NCBI GenBank assembly: GCA_910589035.1
Contig: CAJUSI010000055.1
Location: 1-51,509, forward strand
DNA length: 51,509 nt
Direction of reading: 5' to 3'
Origin: an uncultured Acetatifactor sp.
GTDB lineage: Bacteria; Bacillota; Clostridia; Lachnospirales; Lachnospiraceae
A program made the position numbers and the translations under genes. A model generated the notes under the pieces. That model was not told the origin of the DNA and did not search any database. It saw only the letters and a list, made by a program, of their open reading frames with translations. Within the stretch, counting starts at the first letter, position 1. The number at the start of each line of letters is the position of its first letter. This document shows positions 43,355-51,509 of the stretch, in pieces.

Positions 43355-43849
43355 ATGTTTGTTCACTTTATAGATACTTCGATATTTACGAATATAATCA
43401 ATGTCCCGGGAAAAAATCAGCAGCGCGATGCGGTCATGAAGGAACTGAAAGATTTAATGAGGCAAAAAGACAAAAACGCGCTTGTTTTGCCTTTTGCAAC
43501 AATTATAGAGACAGGAAATCATATTGCGCATTGCAGCGACGGCAACCAGAGAAGAAGGATAGCAGAAAAATTTACGGAATGCATTGATAAAACAATCCAC
43601 AATAAGGCTCCATGGCAGTATTATGGAAATCAGCTGACGCCGGAGGATTTGGAACAGATTTGCGGACAGTTTCCGGATTATGCAATGCGTGGGGAAGGCT
43701 TTGGAGATTTATCCATTATCAGGGCGTATCAGAAATACAAAAACGAGACGCCTGCAATACATAAAATCAGAATATGGAGTGTTGACACACATTTAAAAGG
43801 CATTTATGAAGAAACGGTAGAACCGGTCTGTTTACGAAACAGGGGATAA
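43355..43849 (+). CDS. PIN-domain ribonuclease-like protein, partner of the ATPase
   Basis: 164 residues, three bases after the ATPase stop. The four acidic residues expected of a PIN active site are present in order: D7 (FIDTSIF), E52 (TIIETGNH), D118 (GFGDLSIIR) and D144 (WSVDTHLKG). PIN domains cut single-stranded RNA and act as toxins or effectors. Tight coupling to an SMC-like ATPase suggests the ATPase gates the nuclease. No separate antitoxin gene of VapB type is present, unlike VapBC. Confidence 0.8.
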   Translation: MFVHFIDTSIFTNIINVPGKNQQRDAVMKELKDLMRQKDKNALVLPFATIIETGNHIAHCSDGNQRRRIAEKFTECIDKTIHNKAPWQYYGNQLTPEDLEQICGQFPDYAMRGEGFGDLSIIRAYQKYKNETPAIHKIRIWSVDTHLKGIYEETVEPVCLRNRG

Positions 43850-43880
43850 AATGAGGCAGCTAAGGAGGAGCAGGAAAAAT

Positions 43881-44381
43881 ATGAAAAGGGTATTGGCTGT
43901 TTTCCGGAAAGGGCCGATTATGGCAATGCTTTTTGGAAGCCTGATAACAGTGTTAAGCGCCTGTGGACTATCCGAAGACGACTATCTGCCGGAGGAAGCA
44001 GGAGAAAACATTGACATCGAAATCCGTACAGAGACAGAGCCGATTTATAACCATTTTCCCGATTTGCCGGGGACATCTGAAATGCAGTGGTGCAGCGAAG
44101 TATCGGAAGGAATCGGGCTGTCCACGGTAAGGCTGTACCTTTTTGCTTATTATGACCATGACATAAGCGGCGAGCTGCAGGGCATGCAAGTCGGCGGCCG
44201 GGAAGATGCGATAGATTTATATTTCGTGCCGGAGGGAATAAGCAGGGAGCAAAAGTGGAAGAGCGTTGAAGATGCGCCGTTTGCCTTCCAGGCGGATATT
44301 AGGGACACTCAGAAAATGAATACGGCTGTCTATATAAATGAAACGGGAACGATTCTTTATATGGAGGCAATCGGGGATTAG
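43881..44381 (+). CDS. Small lipoprotein
   Basis: 166 residues from ATG 43881 (ATG 43851 is an in-frame alternative); AAGGAGGAG lies upstream. Signal MKRVLAVFRKGPIMAMLFGS, then LITVLSAC with the lipidated Cys near residue 28. The mature part is acidic, with TETEPIYNHFPDLPG and a beta-rich C-terminus (NTAVYINETGTILYMEAIGD). It follows the PIN gene by 31 bases and may share its transcript, but a membrane lipoprotein is not an obvious part of such a module. Confidence 0.75.
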   Translation: MKRVLAVFRKGPIMAMLFGSLITVLSACGLSEDDYLPEEAGENIDIEIRTETEPIYNHFPDLPGTSEMQWCSEVSEGIGLSTVRLYLFAYYDHDISGELQGMQVGGREDAIDLYFVPEGISREQKWKSVEDAPFAFQADIRDTQKMNTAVYINETGTILYMEAIGD

Positions 44382-44518
44382 GCCGGAAAATAAAGGTCTA
44401 CAAACCTGCTATCTGGATTTGCAGTGGAAAGAGGAAAAGGATTGTAATGAAACATCGGCAGGAAGATGAAAAACAGACGGAATTGAAAACAACCGGAATC
44501 TAAAAAAGGAGAAAAACA

Positions 44519-46444
44519 ATGGCGGTCATAGGAATCGACCTGGGAACCACTAACAGCTTGGGGGCATACTGGAAGGACGGAGGGGTGCATCTGATCCCCA
44601 TGGAGGAAGAGCAGTTCCTGCTGCCCAGCGTGGTGAGCCATGCGGAAGGGGAGGGCTTCCTGGTGGGGGCCGCGGCAAAGGAGCGGCTGATTCCCCACGC
44701 GGAGGACACGGCGGCCTCCTTCAAGCGCTTCATGGGCACGGCGAAGGAGTATCATCTGGGAGGGCGGACCTACACGCCCATGGAGCTCTCGGCCATGGTG
44801 CTGGAGCAAATCAAAAGGAACGCGGAATTTTTCCTGAAGGAAGAGATCGAGGAGGCGGTGATCACGGTACCCGCCTATTTCAACGACAAGCAGCGCAGCG
44901 ACACCAAGAAGGCGGCCCAGATTGCGGGACTCAAGGCGGAGCGCCTCATCAACGAGCCCTCCGCGGCGGCTTTGGCCTATCGGATGGAGTACGGGGAGGA
45001 GGACAGGACTCTCCTGATCTTCGACTTCGGCGGGGGGACGCTGGATCTGTCCTATGTGGAATGCTTTGACAATGTGATAGAGATCATCGCTGTGGCGGGG
45101 GACAACCATCTGGGCGGGGATGATATCGATCAGGCGGTTTCGGATTATTTCTGCCGGGAAAACGGGATCCGGCCGGAGGAGCTGAGCCGGGAGGAGCAGG
45201 CGAAATTGAAAAAGCTCTCGGAACACGCCAAATGCGCCCTGGCGCAGCAGGAAGAGGTGACGATGGAGCTGGAGCTGGCGGCAGGGAGGGCGGAAAGGGA
45301 TGCAGAATCGATGGAGCCGGCAGCAGGAACGGCGGAGAGGGCGACAGAATCGATGGAGAGGGCGGCGGGGACAAAGGTCTGCAGGGCTTCTCTGGATTCC
45401 GACCGTCTCTTTGAGATCTGCATGCCCCTGTTCGGGAAGATAAAGCAGCTCTTTCTGCACATTCTGGAGGACGCCGGCTCCAGGGTATCCGCCATAGACG
45501 ACCTGGTCATGGTGGGCGGCTCCTCCAGGCTGGGGGTGGTGAAACGCTTCCTCAGAGAGCTCCTGGGCAAGGAGCCCGTTGTCCTGGGGGAGACGGACCG
45601 GGTGGTCGCTTACGGGGCGGGGGTCTATGCGGGCATCCGACAGCGCAGGGAGGAGATCCGGGATATGCTCCTGACGGACGTGTGTCCCTTCACCCTGGGC
45701 ATCGGCGTGAACAACAGGGCCAACTGGGACAAGAATATCTTAAGACCCATGATCGAGCGCAATTCCACCCTGCCCGCCTCCCACAGGGACCGGTTTGTGA
45801 CCGTGGCCGATTATCAGAAGGAAATCAAAGTCTGCATTTACCAGGGGGAGGAATATTATGTGGACGACGACGCGCTCTTGGGAGAGCTCACCATAGAGGT
45901 GGCGCTGAAGCCGGCGGGGCAGGCCTGGGTGGAGGTGCAGTTTACCTATGACATCAACGGCATTCTCCATGTGGTGGTGGAAAATGAAATGGGGGAGCGC
46001 AGGCAGATTCTGCTGGCAAACCAGACCCTCAGCGAGGCGGAGCTGGAGCGGTACACCCGGGAGATGGAGAAAATCATGCTGCCGCCCATTCAGCAGCCGG
46101 AAAACAGGGAGATGCTGGACCGCTTCCTGGCATATTATGAGGAAAGCACCGGGAGAAGGCGGGAGATGATCGCCGCCATGACCGGGAGGGTTATGGCCGG
46201 ACTGCAGAGCGGCAGAAAGAAGGAAGTGCGCAGCGCCCAGGAGCTGGGTAGGGCGTGGCTGGCGCAGCTGCAGGAGGAGACGGATATGCGGGAGGAGGTT
46301 CTGTTCGACGGGGAGTTGAAGTATGGGTTCGAGGATTTTGACGGGGAATATGAAGAATTCGGCGAAGGGTTGGGAGAGGAGCTGGATGAGGAATCGGAGG
46401 GGTTAGAGCAAGAAGCAGAAGCGGAATCCAGGGACTTTCGGTGA
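44519..46444 (+). CDS. hscC: Hsp70-family chaperone, HscC-like
   Basis: 641 residues. Phosphate-1 motif IGIDLGTTNS (4-13), VITVPAYFND (114-123), phosphate-2 DFGGGTLDLS (169-178), adenosine motif MVGGSSRLGVV (331-341), then a substrate-binding domain from ~365 and a shortened helical lid. The single-domain arrangement and HscC-like motifs place it outside DnaK proper; no grpE or dnaJ is near. Oddities: residues ~254-285 are a repeated Ala/Glu/Arg segment (AERDAESMEPAAGTAERATE) inserted in the ATPase domain, and the last ~50 residues are highly acidic. RBS AAAAGGAG before ATG 44519. Confidence 0.88.
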   Translation: MAVIGIDLGTTNSLGAYWKDGGVHLIPMEEEQFLLPSVVSHAEGEGFLVGAAAKERLIPHAEDTAASFKRFMGTAKEYHLGGRTYTPMELSAMVLEQIKRNAEFFLKEEIEEAVITVPAYFNDKQRSDTKKAAQIAGLKAERLINEPSAAALAYRMEYGEEDRTLLIFDFGGGTLDLSYVECFDNVIEIIAVAGDNHLGGDDIDQAVSDYFCRENGIRPEELSREEQAKLKKLSEHAKCALAQQEEVTMELELAAGRAERDAESMEPAAGTAERATESMERAAGTKVCRASLDSDRLFEICMPLFGKIKQLFLHILEDAGSRVSAIDDLVMVGGSSRLGVVKRFLRELLGKEPVVLGETDRVVAYGAGVYAGIRQRREEIRDMLLTDVCPFTLGIGVNNRANWDKNILRPMIERNSTLPASHRDRFVTVADYQKEIKVCIYQGEEYYVDDDALLGELTIEVALKPAGQAWVEVQFTYDINGILHVVVENEMGERRQILLANQTLSEAELERYTREMEKIMLPPIQQPENREMLDRFLAYYEESTGRRREMIAAMTGRVMAGLQSGRKKEVRSAQELGRAWLAQLQEETDMREEVLFDGELKYGFEDFDGEYEEFGEGLGEELDEESEGLEQEAEAESRDFR

Positions 46445-46708
46445 GCGGCTGGAAAGGAACCGGAGGGGCTGGGAATTTTGGCTAAGAGCCGGGATGTGAG
46501 TCCGGGAACCTAAGTGAAGAGCCGGAGGGGAGTTCGAAGGGGAAGGCGAAGAATTTCGTCGAAACGGTTTTTGATTTCGGTGGGAGACTGGCGCAGGCGC
46601 CGGATGGGGCGTAAAGGTTTTTCCGGAAGAGGAGTTTTGGCAGTTCCGGGTGGGCAGGATGGACAGGATATGCAGAATTGGAAAAGTTTCCGAATGCGTT
46701 CCATGGCA

Positions 46709-46737
46709 TTGACTTATGGCGGATTTGAGCATACACT
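46709..46737 (+). promoter_or_regulatory. DUF1703-family promoter, copy 4
   Basis: TTGACT (46709-46714), 17-bp spacer, TACACT (46732-46737), then GGAGGTGATTCC before the ATG at 46770. The region 46445-46708 before it holds no gene I can support. Confidence 0.8.
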
Positions 46738-46769
46738 TAAGGAAACGGCGTTGATGAGGAGGTGATTCC

Positions 46770-48350
46770 ATGGGAATCTATTTAAATCCGGGGAATAAGG
46801 GATTTCAGGAAATGCTTCAGTCGGAATATGTGGATAAAACAGGTTTGATTGCATTGGTCAACATGACTGTGGGGACGACGCAGAAGCTGACCTGCATCAG
46901 CAGGCCAAGGCGTTTCGGGAAGTCCTATGCCGCAAGGATGCTGTGTGCTTACTATGACTGTTCCTGCGATTCCCGTGAGCTCTTTGACGATAAGGAGATT
47001 GCGAAGACGGAAGGGTATCTGCTGCATATGAATCAGTACCATGTGGTCAATCTCGACATTGCCGGTTTTCTTTCCGAGGCTGCAAGAGTGAATATACCTC
47101 TTTTGAATGTGCCGAATATGATTGCCGATGCAGTTTATGGGGAACTGATAGAAGGTTACCCGGAGCTGGAGGGTAAAAGTCTTACAGATGCCATGATCGG
47201 CTGCGTGGAGAAATCAGGAAAGGAGTTTGTGTTTATCATTGATGAGTGGGATGCGCTGATCCGGGAGGCGAAAGGGGATACGGCGGCACAGAAGAAGTAC
47301 CTGAACCTGCTCAGGGAGTGGTTTAAAAACAGCAGCTTCACGCCGAAGGCAGTGGCGGCGGCATACATGACGGGGATTCTGCCCATCAAGAAGGACGGCT
47401 CCCAGTCGGCCATTTCGGATTTCTGGGAAGTAACCATCCTGGATCCCGGCAGGTTTGCGGAATTCACAGGGTTTACGGAAAACGAGGTTCGATCTCTGTG
47501 CGGGAAGTACGGGATGGATTTTGAGGAGGTCCGGCAGTGGTATGACGGATATGATTTTTCCGGGCATGGATCTATTTATAATCCTTATTCCGTGATGTGC
47601 GCCGTGCGGGAGCAGAAGTGCCGTTCTTACTGGCGCAGAACCTCGGCGGCGGAATCGCTGATGACTTATATCAATATGGATTTCGAAGGGCTGCAGGAGA
47701 TTGTTGCCAGGCTGATTTCCGGCGAGGAGATCGAGGTAAGGACCAACAGGTTTGAAAATGATTTTGAGACATTCCGGAGCCGGGATGATGTGCTGACGCT
47801 CCTGATCCATCTTGGGTATCTTACCTGGAATGAGGAAGAGGGGACGGCACATGTCCCGAATGAGGAAGTAAGGGCGGAGTTTGAGCAGATTCTGGAGGGA
47901 ACGGGGGTGAGCCGGAAGTGGATGGAGCTGATCGGCCGTTCCGGAAAGCTTCTGGAGGACACCGTCGCGGGCAATGCCGAGGCAGTGACAAAGGCTATCG
48001 AGGAGATACGCGAAACGCAGTATGCGCCGACTTTCTACAATGACGAGCAGGCATTGCGGTATGTGATTAAGTTTGCGTATGTCGCTGCCATCGATCAGTA
48101 TCTGAAAGTGGAGGAGCTGCCATCCGGGAAGGGGATTGCGGATGTGGTGTATCTGCCGAAACGGAAATCTCTGCTCCCGGCGTTGGTGGTGGAGCTGAAA
48201 TGGAACAAGTCGGCCGGGGGTGCGCTGCAGCAGATTAAGGAGCGGAAATACCCAGCGGTACTGGAGGACTACGGCGGCGAGATTGTGCTTGTAGGAATCA
48301 ATTATGACGCGGTGAAGAAAGAGCACAGCTGCGTGATTGAAAGAAGCTGA
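46770..48350 (+). CDS. AAA-ATPase-like/PD-(D/E)XK nuclease (DUF1703) protein, copy B
   Basis: 526 residues, paralogue of the gene at 24601 along its full length. Walker A variant RPRRFGKS (45-52), Walker B VFIIDEWD near 157, nuclease motifs GIADVVYLP and ALVVELKW giving D458, E475 and K477. The most divergent stretch is residues ~100-150; the ATPase core and the C-terminal 130 residues are the most conserved. Both key sites are intact, so both paralogues could be active. Confidence 0.9.
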   Translation: MGIYLNPGNKGFQEMLQSEYVDKTGLIALVNMTVGTTQKLTCISRPRRFGKSYAARMLCAYYDCSCDSRELFDDKEIAKTEGYLLHMNQYHVVNLDIAGFLSEAARVNIPLLNVPNMIADAVYGELIEGYPELEGKSLTDAMIGCVEKSGKEFVFIIDEWDALIREAKGDTAAQKKYLNLLREWFKNSSFTPKAVAAAYMTGILPIKKDGSQSAISDFWEVTILDPGRFAEFTGFTENEVRSLCGKYGMDFEEVRQWYDGYDFSGHGSIYNPYSVMCAVREQKCRSYWRRTSAAESLMTYINMDFEGLQEIVARLISGEEIEVRTNRFENDFETFRSRDDVLTLLIHLGYLTWNEEEGTAHVPNEEVRAEFEQILEGTGVSRKWMELIGRSGKLLEDTVAGNAEAVTKAIEEIRETQYAPTFYNDEQALRYVIKFAYVAAIDQYLKVEELPSGKGIADVVYLPKRKSLLPALVVELKWNKSAGGALQQIKERKYPAVLEDYGGEIVLVGINYDAVKKEHSCVIERS

Positions 48351-48545
48351 AAAACGAAAAACCAACATAAGATTTTCTTCTGCCCCGTGCGGTAAGCTAT
48401 GTGGGGGGAGAGAAGCAGTCTGAAGAACACGGGCGCTGACAGCGAAAAAGGACAGGATCATTTGCACCTTCATCATGGGGAATGGGGATTCAGGGAGGCG
48501 GGTAAGCTTGTGCGGGGCGGGTGGTGGAGAAGCACATTTCTCTAT

Positions 48546-49364
48546 TCATTCGATTGCATGTGCCTCCAGCCACCTTGCCACTCCGTCGTCATTGTTGGCG
48601 TCGATGATTCCTGTGGCAATCTCTTTCAATTCGGCGGACGCGTTTCGGGGGGCGTATGCTTCGTCCGCCGTCCGGAACATGGGGATATCGTTGGCTGAGT
48701 CTCCGAAGACAATGACTCTGCGGCAGGTGTATCGTTGCTTGACTTTTTGGATGGCGGTTGCCTTTGTGGCGTTTCCAGGGCACAGTTCCAGCCAGTATTC
48801 GGGTCTGTATTTGTCCTGCTGGAAGATGCAGTTGATTTCTTTTATCTGTTTTACGCGCTCATAGAGGGGCTGCAGTTCTTCTTTGGGGGCGATAAAGGTG
48901 AAATAACAGGTTTTTCCCTGGTACAGCTGCTCTTCGGTGTCCACCATGCGCAGGCGCCGGTCCCCGGAATGGCCTTCCAGATAATCCCGGAAGCCTTCGT
49001 TCGTTCTTCCCGCCGGGCATAGTTTTATTTCCTCCCGGCCGAAATAGGCGGTGGCAAATCCGGGGACGGTTGCGCCGGACAGGACCTGCCTTATCTGCTG
49101 TAATTCCTCTCCGAATGCGGAGATTTCCAGGTTTTCTCCGGTGCGGGGATCGGCGAGGATTGTGCCGTTGCGGATGATGACAGGCAGGTGAAAGGATATA
49201 TTTTGGGTGATTCGGGAGGCTGAGGCATAGGATCTTGCGGTTGCGTATGTGAGGTGTATGCCCCGGGCAAGCAGGCGGTTCAGCAGGGCCGTGCTCTCCG
49301 CAGAAATCGTTTTGTCGTCCCGCATCAGGGTTCCGTCCAGGTCTGTAACATACAATGTATTCAT
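48546..49364 (-). CDS. HAD-superfamily (Cof-type) hydrolase
   Basis: 272 residues from ATG 49364, nine bases after AAAGGA. HAD motif I VTDLDGTLMRDD (residues 6-17) with the nucleophile Asp, motif II YATARS (~40-45), motif III Lys in GNATKATAIQKV (~198), motif IV VFGDSANDIPMF (~218-229). The C2-type cap between II and III places it in the Cof group, usually sugar-phosphate or cofactor phosphatases. Monocistronic on the minus strand. Confidence 0.92.
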   Translation of the reverse strand: MNTLYVTDLDGTLMRDDKTISAESTALLNRLLARGIHLTYATARSYASASRITQNISFHLPVIIRNGTILADPRTGENLEISAFGEELQQIRQVLSGATVPGFATAYFGREEIKLCPAGRTNEGFRDYLEGHSGDRRLRMVDTEEQLYQGKTCYFTFIAPKEELQPLYERVKQIKEINCIFQQDKYRPEYWLELCPGNATKATAIQKVKQRYTCRRVIVFGDSANDIPMFRTADEAYAPRNASAELKEIATGIIDANNDDGVARWLEAHAIE

Positions 49365-49518
49365 GATAGAAAATCCTTTCGTTGGTTTATAGTACGGGAA
49401 CCGCTTCGCGAACCCTGAATCATGTATAGTATAAATGCAGCAATTTCTCATAGGTTATATTATCAGAAGCAAGGACGGCTTCCTGTAATCGAATACAGCG
49501 CGAAGGACGCCTCTCGGG

Positions 49519-50328
49519 TTATGACATTTTTTCTGCGATCATAATGTCCATGCAGTGCCTGTGGGGGATTCCGCCGCTGTTGCAGTCGAAAATGATTTCT
49601 TCCGTTCTGTGCAGCTTCCAGTCGTGGTAGAGCAGGAAGAGTTCTCCGGACTTCCAGCGGGAGCGGTTGGCGTCTTTATCCGGGGGGACTTCCACGAAGG
49701 GTTTCTCCACGAAGACATTGATGGCGTTTATGCCGTTTTTGTTTGTGTGTTCTTTCAGGCTGGCCGCGATTTCTTCCCGGATTTGTGGTCTGATAAAGTG
49801 AAATACGCCGCTGCTGAAAATGATGTCGTAGTGTTCGGCGGCGCGGAAGTCGGTGATGTCGGCTTTGAAAAAGTCCACCTGTGTGTTCCACTTTTCGGCA
49901 AGTTTTTTCCCTTTTTCAATTCCTGTCTCGGACAGGTCAAAGGCTGTCACCATATAGCCGTTTCGGGCGAGGAAGACGGCGTCTTTCCCCTCTCCGCAGC
50001 CTATGTCCAGCACTTTCAGGGGCTTGATCGGGGGGCGTAGTTTCATGATTTCATAGCATAGTTGGTTGGGGGCAATTCCCCAGTAGTAGTCCGCCCGGTC
50101 ATATCGTTTGTCGTAGTCGGAGATTACGCTGGATTTGTAGCCAAGGAGGGAGTCGATGCTTGTCTCCAGCACGGACGCTATCATGGGAAGCATGTTCATC
50201 TCCGGATAATTCGTGCCGTTTTCCCATTTCGACACGGCCTGAAAGGAGACGTTTAATTTGTCTGCCAGGGCCTGCTGGGTATAGCCCAGGGCTTTCCGTT
50301 TGTTCATGATGACTGTCCCGATATTCAT
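49519..50328 (-). CDS. XRE regulator fused to a SAM methyltransferase (TehB-like)
   Basis: 269 residues from ATG 50328, preceded by GAAGGAGG. HTH_3 at 5-60 (IVMNKRKALGYTQQ-type start; FQAVSKWENGTNYPEMNML). Methyltransferase from ~95: VLDIGCGEGKDAVFLARNGY (106-125), AFDLSETGIEKGKK, DIIFSSGVFHFI. The tellurite-resistance TehB group has this core. A DNA-binding domain on an enzyme suggests ligand-dependent regulation. It is the second regulator-methyltransferase fusion in this window. Confidence 0.88.
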   Translation of the reverse strand: MNIGTVIMNKRKALGYTQQALADKLNVSFQAVSKWENGTNYPEMNMLPMIASVLETSIDSLLGYKSSVISDYDKRYDRADYYWGIAPNQLCYEIMKLRPPIKPLKVLDIGCGEGKDAVFLARNGYMVTAFDLSETGIEKGKKLAEKWNTQVDFFKADITDFRAAEHYDIIFSSGVFHFIRPQIREEIAASLKEHTNKNGINAINVFVEKPFVEVPPDKDANRSRWKSGELFLLYHDWKLHRTEEIIFDCNSGGIPHRHCMDIMIAEKMS

Positions 50329-50534
50329 ATAAAGATTTCCTCCTTCATATGGTTATATATTTTCCAAGTCTCCAAATTACCTTTCCCGGGCTTCTTACTT
50401 TCCCGACTCTTTTTATATTCAGGACTGCCGGGATTTGCATATTTGTGCAAAAATTTGCGAGAAAGAATCAGTTCCTGTGTCTTTACGGGTAATCCGAATC
50501 AGAAAGCATCATTTTCGAACTGAAGATTCCGGGA

Positions 50535-50577
50535 GTTATGGTTTTATTTTACTACAAATACAGAAAAAAACCATAAC
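50535..50577. repeat. Inverted repeat in the gap before the last GNAT gene
   Basis: GTTATGGTTTT (50535-50545) and its exact complement AAAACCATAAC (50567-50577), 21-base loop. No T run on either side long enough for a clear terminator. The rest of 50329-50754 shows only a weak coding-like fragment ending at the TGA near 50682. Confidence 0.45.
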
Positions 50578-50754
50578 CGTGTCGGTTAGTTTCTGCTCTT
50601 AATTCAACGGGCAGTAGAAAAGAAAATCAAAGAGCATGGCACTAAGTCGCCTGCGCGGATCTGGCTCATTGCGAGGCGCAAGTGAAATCGTTAAGCAGTA
50701 TAAATAGAAGCAGCAGCTTTCAAGGGATTGCATAAATAATCCAAATAGTTTTCA

Positions 50755-50783
50755 TTGCATATTTCTCAAAGATAGGGTATAAC
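50755..50783 (+). promoter_or_regulatory. Sigma-A promoter of the last GNAT gene
   Basis: TTGCAT (50755-50760), 17-bp spacer, TATAAC (50778-50783). The gene starts 65 bases later. Confidence 0.68.
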
Positions 50784-50848
50784 AGTAAATAGCTGTTATG
50801 GGATGATTTTTCAGAGAGGTCATTTGAGGGACAATAAGGAGGATATGT

Positions 50849-51331
50849 ATGGACGTAAGATTATTAAGGGCTGCCGTTGACGATGCGGATGAAATACACG
50901 CAATGCAGGTGGAAGCTTTCAGGGAATTGCTGGAGAAATATCAGGATTACGACACGAATCCCGGAAATGAGAGCATGGAAAAAGTGGCGGGACGCCTCAG
51001 GCAGGAATTTACCTTTTACTATTTTATCTGTGTCGGACAGCGGAAGGTGGGGGCCGTGCGCATCGTTGACAGGAAGGAAGCCGGAGTAAACAAGAGGATT
51101 TCCCCCATCTTCATTCTGCCGGAATTTCAGGGGAAGGGCATTGCCCAGAAAGCAATTCTGCTGTGTGAGGAAATGCATGGAAAGGACAACTGGGAGCTGG
51201 ACACCATTTTGCAGGAGCAGAGAAACTGTCATTTATACGAGAAGATGGGATATGGCAGAACCGGCAGGCAGGAGAAAGTCAACGAGAAGCTCACGCTGGT
51301 ATTTTACGAGAAGAAGGGGCTTCCTGTATAA
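50849..51331 (+). CDS. GNAT family N-acetyltransferase
   Basis: 160 residues, AAGGAGG upstream of ATG 50849. IFILPEFQGKGIAQKAI (residues ~91-107) holds the acetyl-CoA loop Q-G-K-G-I-A; CHLYEKMGYGRTG is motif B. Own promoter. Substrate unknown. Confidence 0.9.
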   Translation: MDVRLLRAAVDDADEIHAMQVEAFRELLEKYQDYDTNPGNESMEKVAGRLRQEFTFYYFICVGQRKVGAVRIVDRKEAGVNKRISPIFILPEFQGKGIAQKAILLCEEMHGKDNWELDTILQEQRNCHLYEKMGYGRTGRQEKVNEKLTLVFYEKKGLPV

Positions 51332-51428
51332 TTCAAAATAATCTATGCCCCCCTGTGATGTAAAGCCTTTTCCGGAATCGGAGAAGCTTCAGGGCGCTGA
51401 TGTCTTAATTGCGGGCAATACCCGACTC

Positions 51429-51467
51429 GTCCGGCAGTCAGCCGGACAGGGGACGGCAAAATTTTTT
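51429..51467 (+). terminator. Possible terminator after the GNAT gene
   Basis: GTCCGGC-AGTCA-GCCGGAC hairpin (51429-51447), then 14 bases and a run of six T (51462-51467). The gap between stem and T run is long, so it is only a candidate. Confidence 0.4.
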
Positions 51468-51509
51468 ACACTTCTTTTACTTCTTTATCTCACATGAGCA
51501 AAAAGACAG

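Noticed and set aside
43355..43849. VapC toxin of a VapBC pair
   Set aside because: No small antitoxin precedes it; the gene upstream is a 420-residue ATPase.
46514..46765. 83-residue Arg-rich open frame between the Hsp70 and DUF1703 genes
   Set aside because: No RBS, composition unlike protein, and it runs through the copy 4 promoter.

Overview
The window looks like a chromosomal stretch from a gut-type Lachnospiraceae (Clostridia) bacterium. This is inferred from strong AGGAGG-type ribosome binding sites, sigma-A promoters with 17-bp spacers, mid-range GC, carbohydrate genes of the mucin-grazing kind (a sulfatase and a GH95 fucosidase), and multi-copy AAA-ATPase-like/PD-(D/E)XK (DUF1703) genes. 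No rRNA, tRNA, CRISPR array or complete insertion sequence was seen. Genes run mostly on the + strand in small transcription units, and much of the DNA between them is gene debris and short dispersed repeats. This is a plastic accessory region.

Layout. 1-4.4 kb: end of a Cys-type sulfatase, a C39-like hypothetical protein, and a three-gene operon led by a RelA/SpoT-domain alarmone synthetase, followed by a GNAT gene with an internal deletion. 4.5-7.4 kb: a MoxR-type AAA ATPase overlapping a VWA protein with a duplicated metallopeptidase domain. 7.4-9.2 kb: orphan DUF1703 promoter, second GNAT remnant, aminoglycoside-nucleotidyltransferase-like gene. 9.3-10.4 kb (minus): secreted His/Cys protein made of four 64-residue repeats. 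10.7-13.0 kb: GH95 fucosidase. 13-24.4 kb: a run of unrelated soluble proteins (TPR, zinc ribbon, lipoprotein, paralogue fragments, DUF218/YdcF, SUKH) mixed with pseudogene pieces; it resembles an immunity-gene archipelago without toxins. 24.5-31.3 kb: DUF1703 gene, GNAT, solute-binding lipoprotein, alpha/beta hydrolase, methyltransferase. 31.3-34.2 kb (minus): AmmeMemoRadiSam cluster (LigB-AMMECR1 fusion, flavodoxin-fold protein, radical SAM enzyme). 34.6-41.7 kb: MOP/MATE-type transporter, XRE membrane regulator, MerR-methyltransferase fusion behind a 19-bp-spacer MerR promoter, two ABC exporter half-transporters. 41.9-44.4 kb: decayed DUF1703 leader directly upstream of an ABC-type ATPase plus PIN nuclease pair and a lipoprotein. 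44.5-51.3 kb: HscC-like Hsp70, second intact DUF1703 gene, HAD phosphatase and XRE-methyltransferase fusion (both minus), GNAT.

How parts work together. The MerR-methyltransferase and ABC pair form a plausible drug-sensing efflux unit. The ATPase-PIN pair has the architecture of a two-gene defence module. The RelA operon could be a stress or toxin-antitoxin unit. Four near-identical promoters at 7.4, 24.5, 41.9 and 46.7 kb show that the DUF1703 locus has been amplified and partly eroded. A second repeat family lies just 3' of several stop codons, and a hairpin-rich leader element that carries the RBS is shared by the radical SAM and transporter genes. Everything here is read by eye; family names rest on motif recognition, not on searches.
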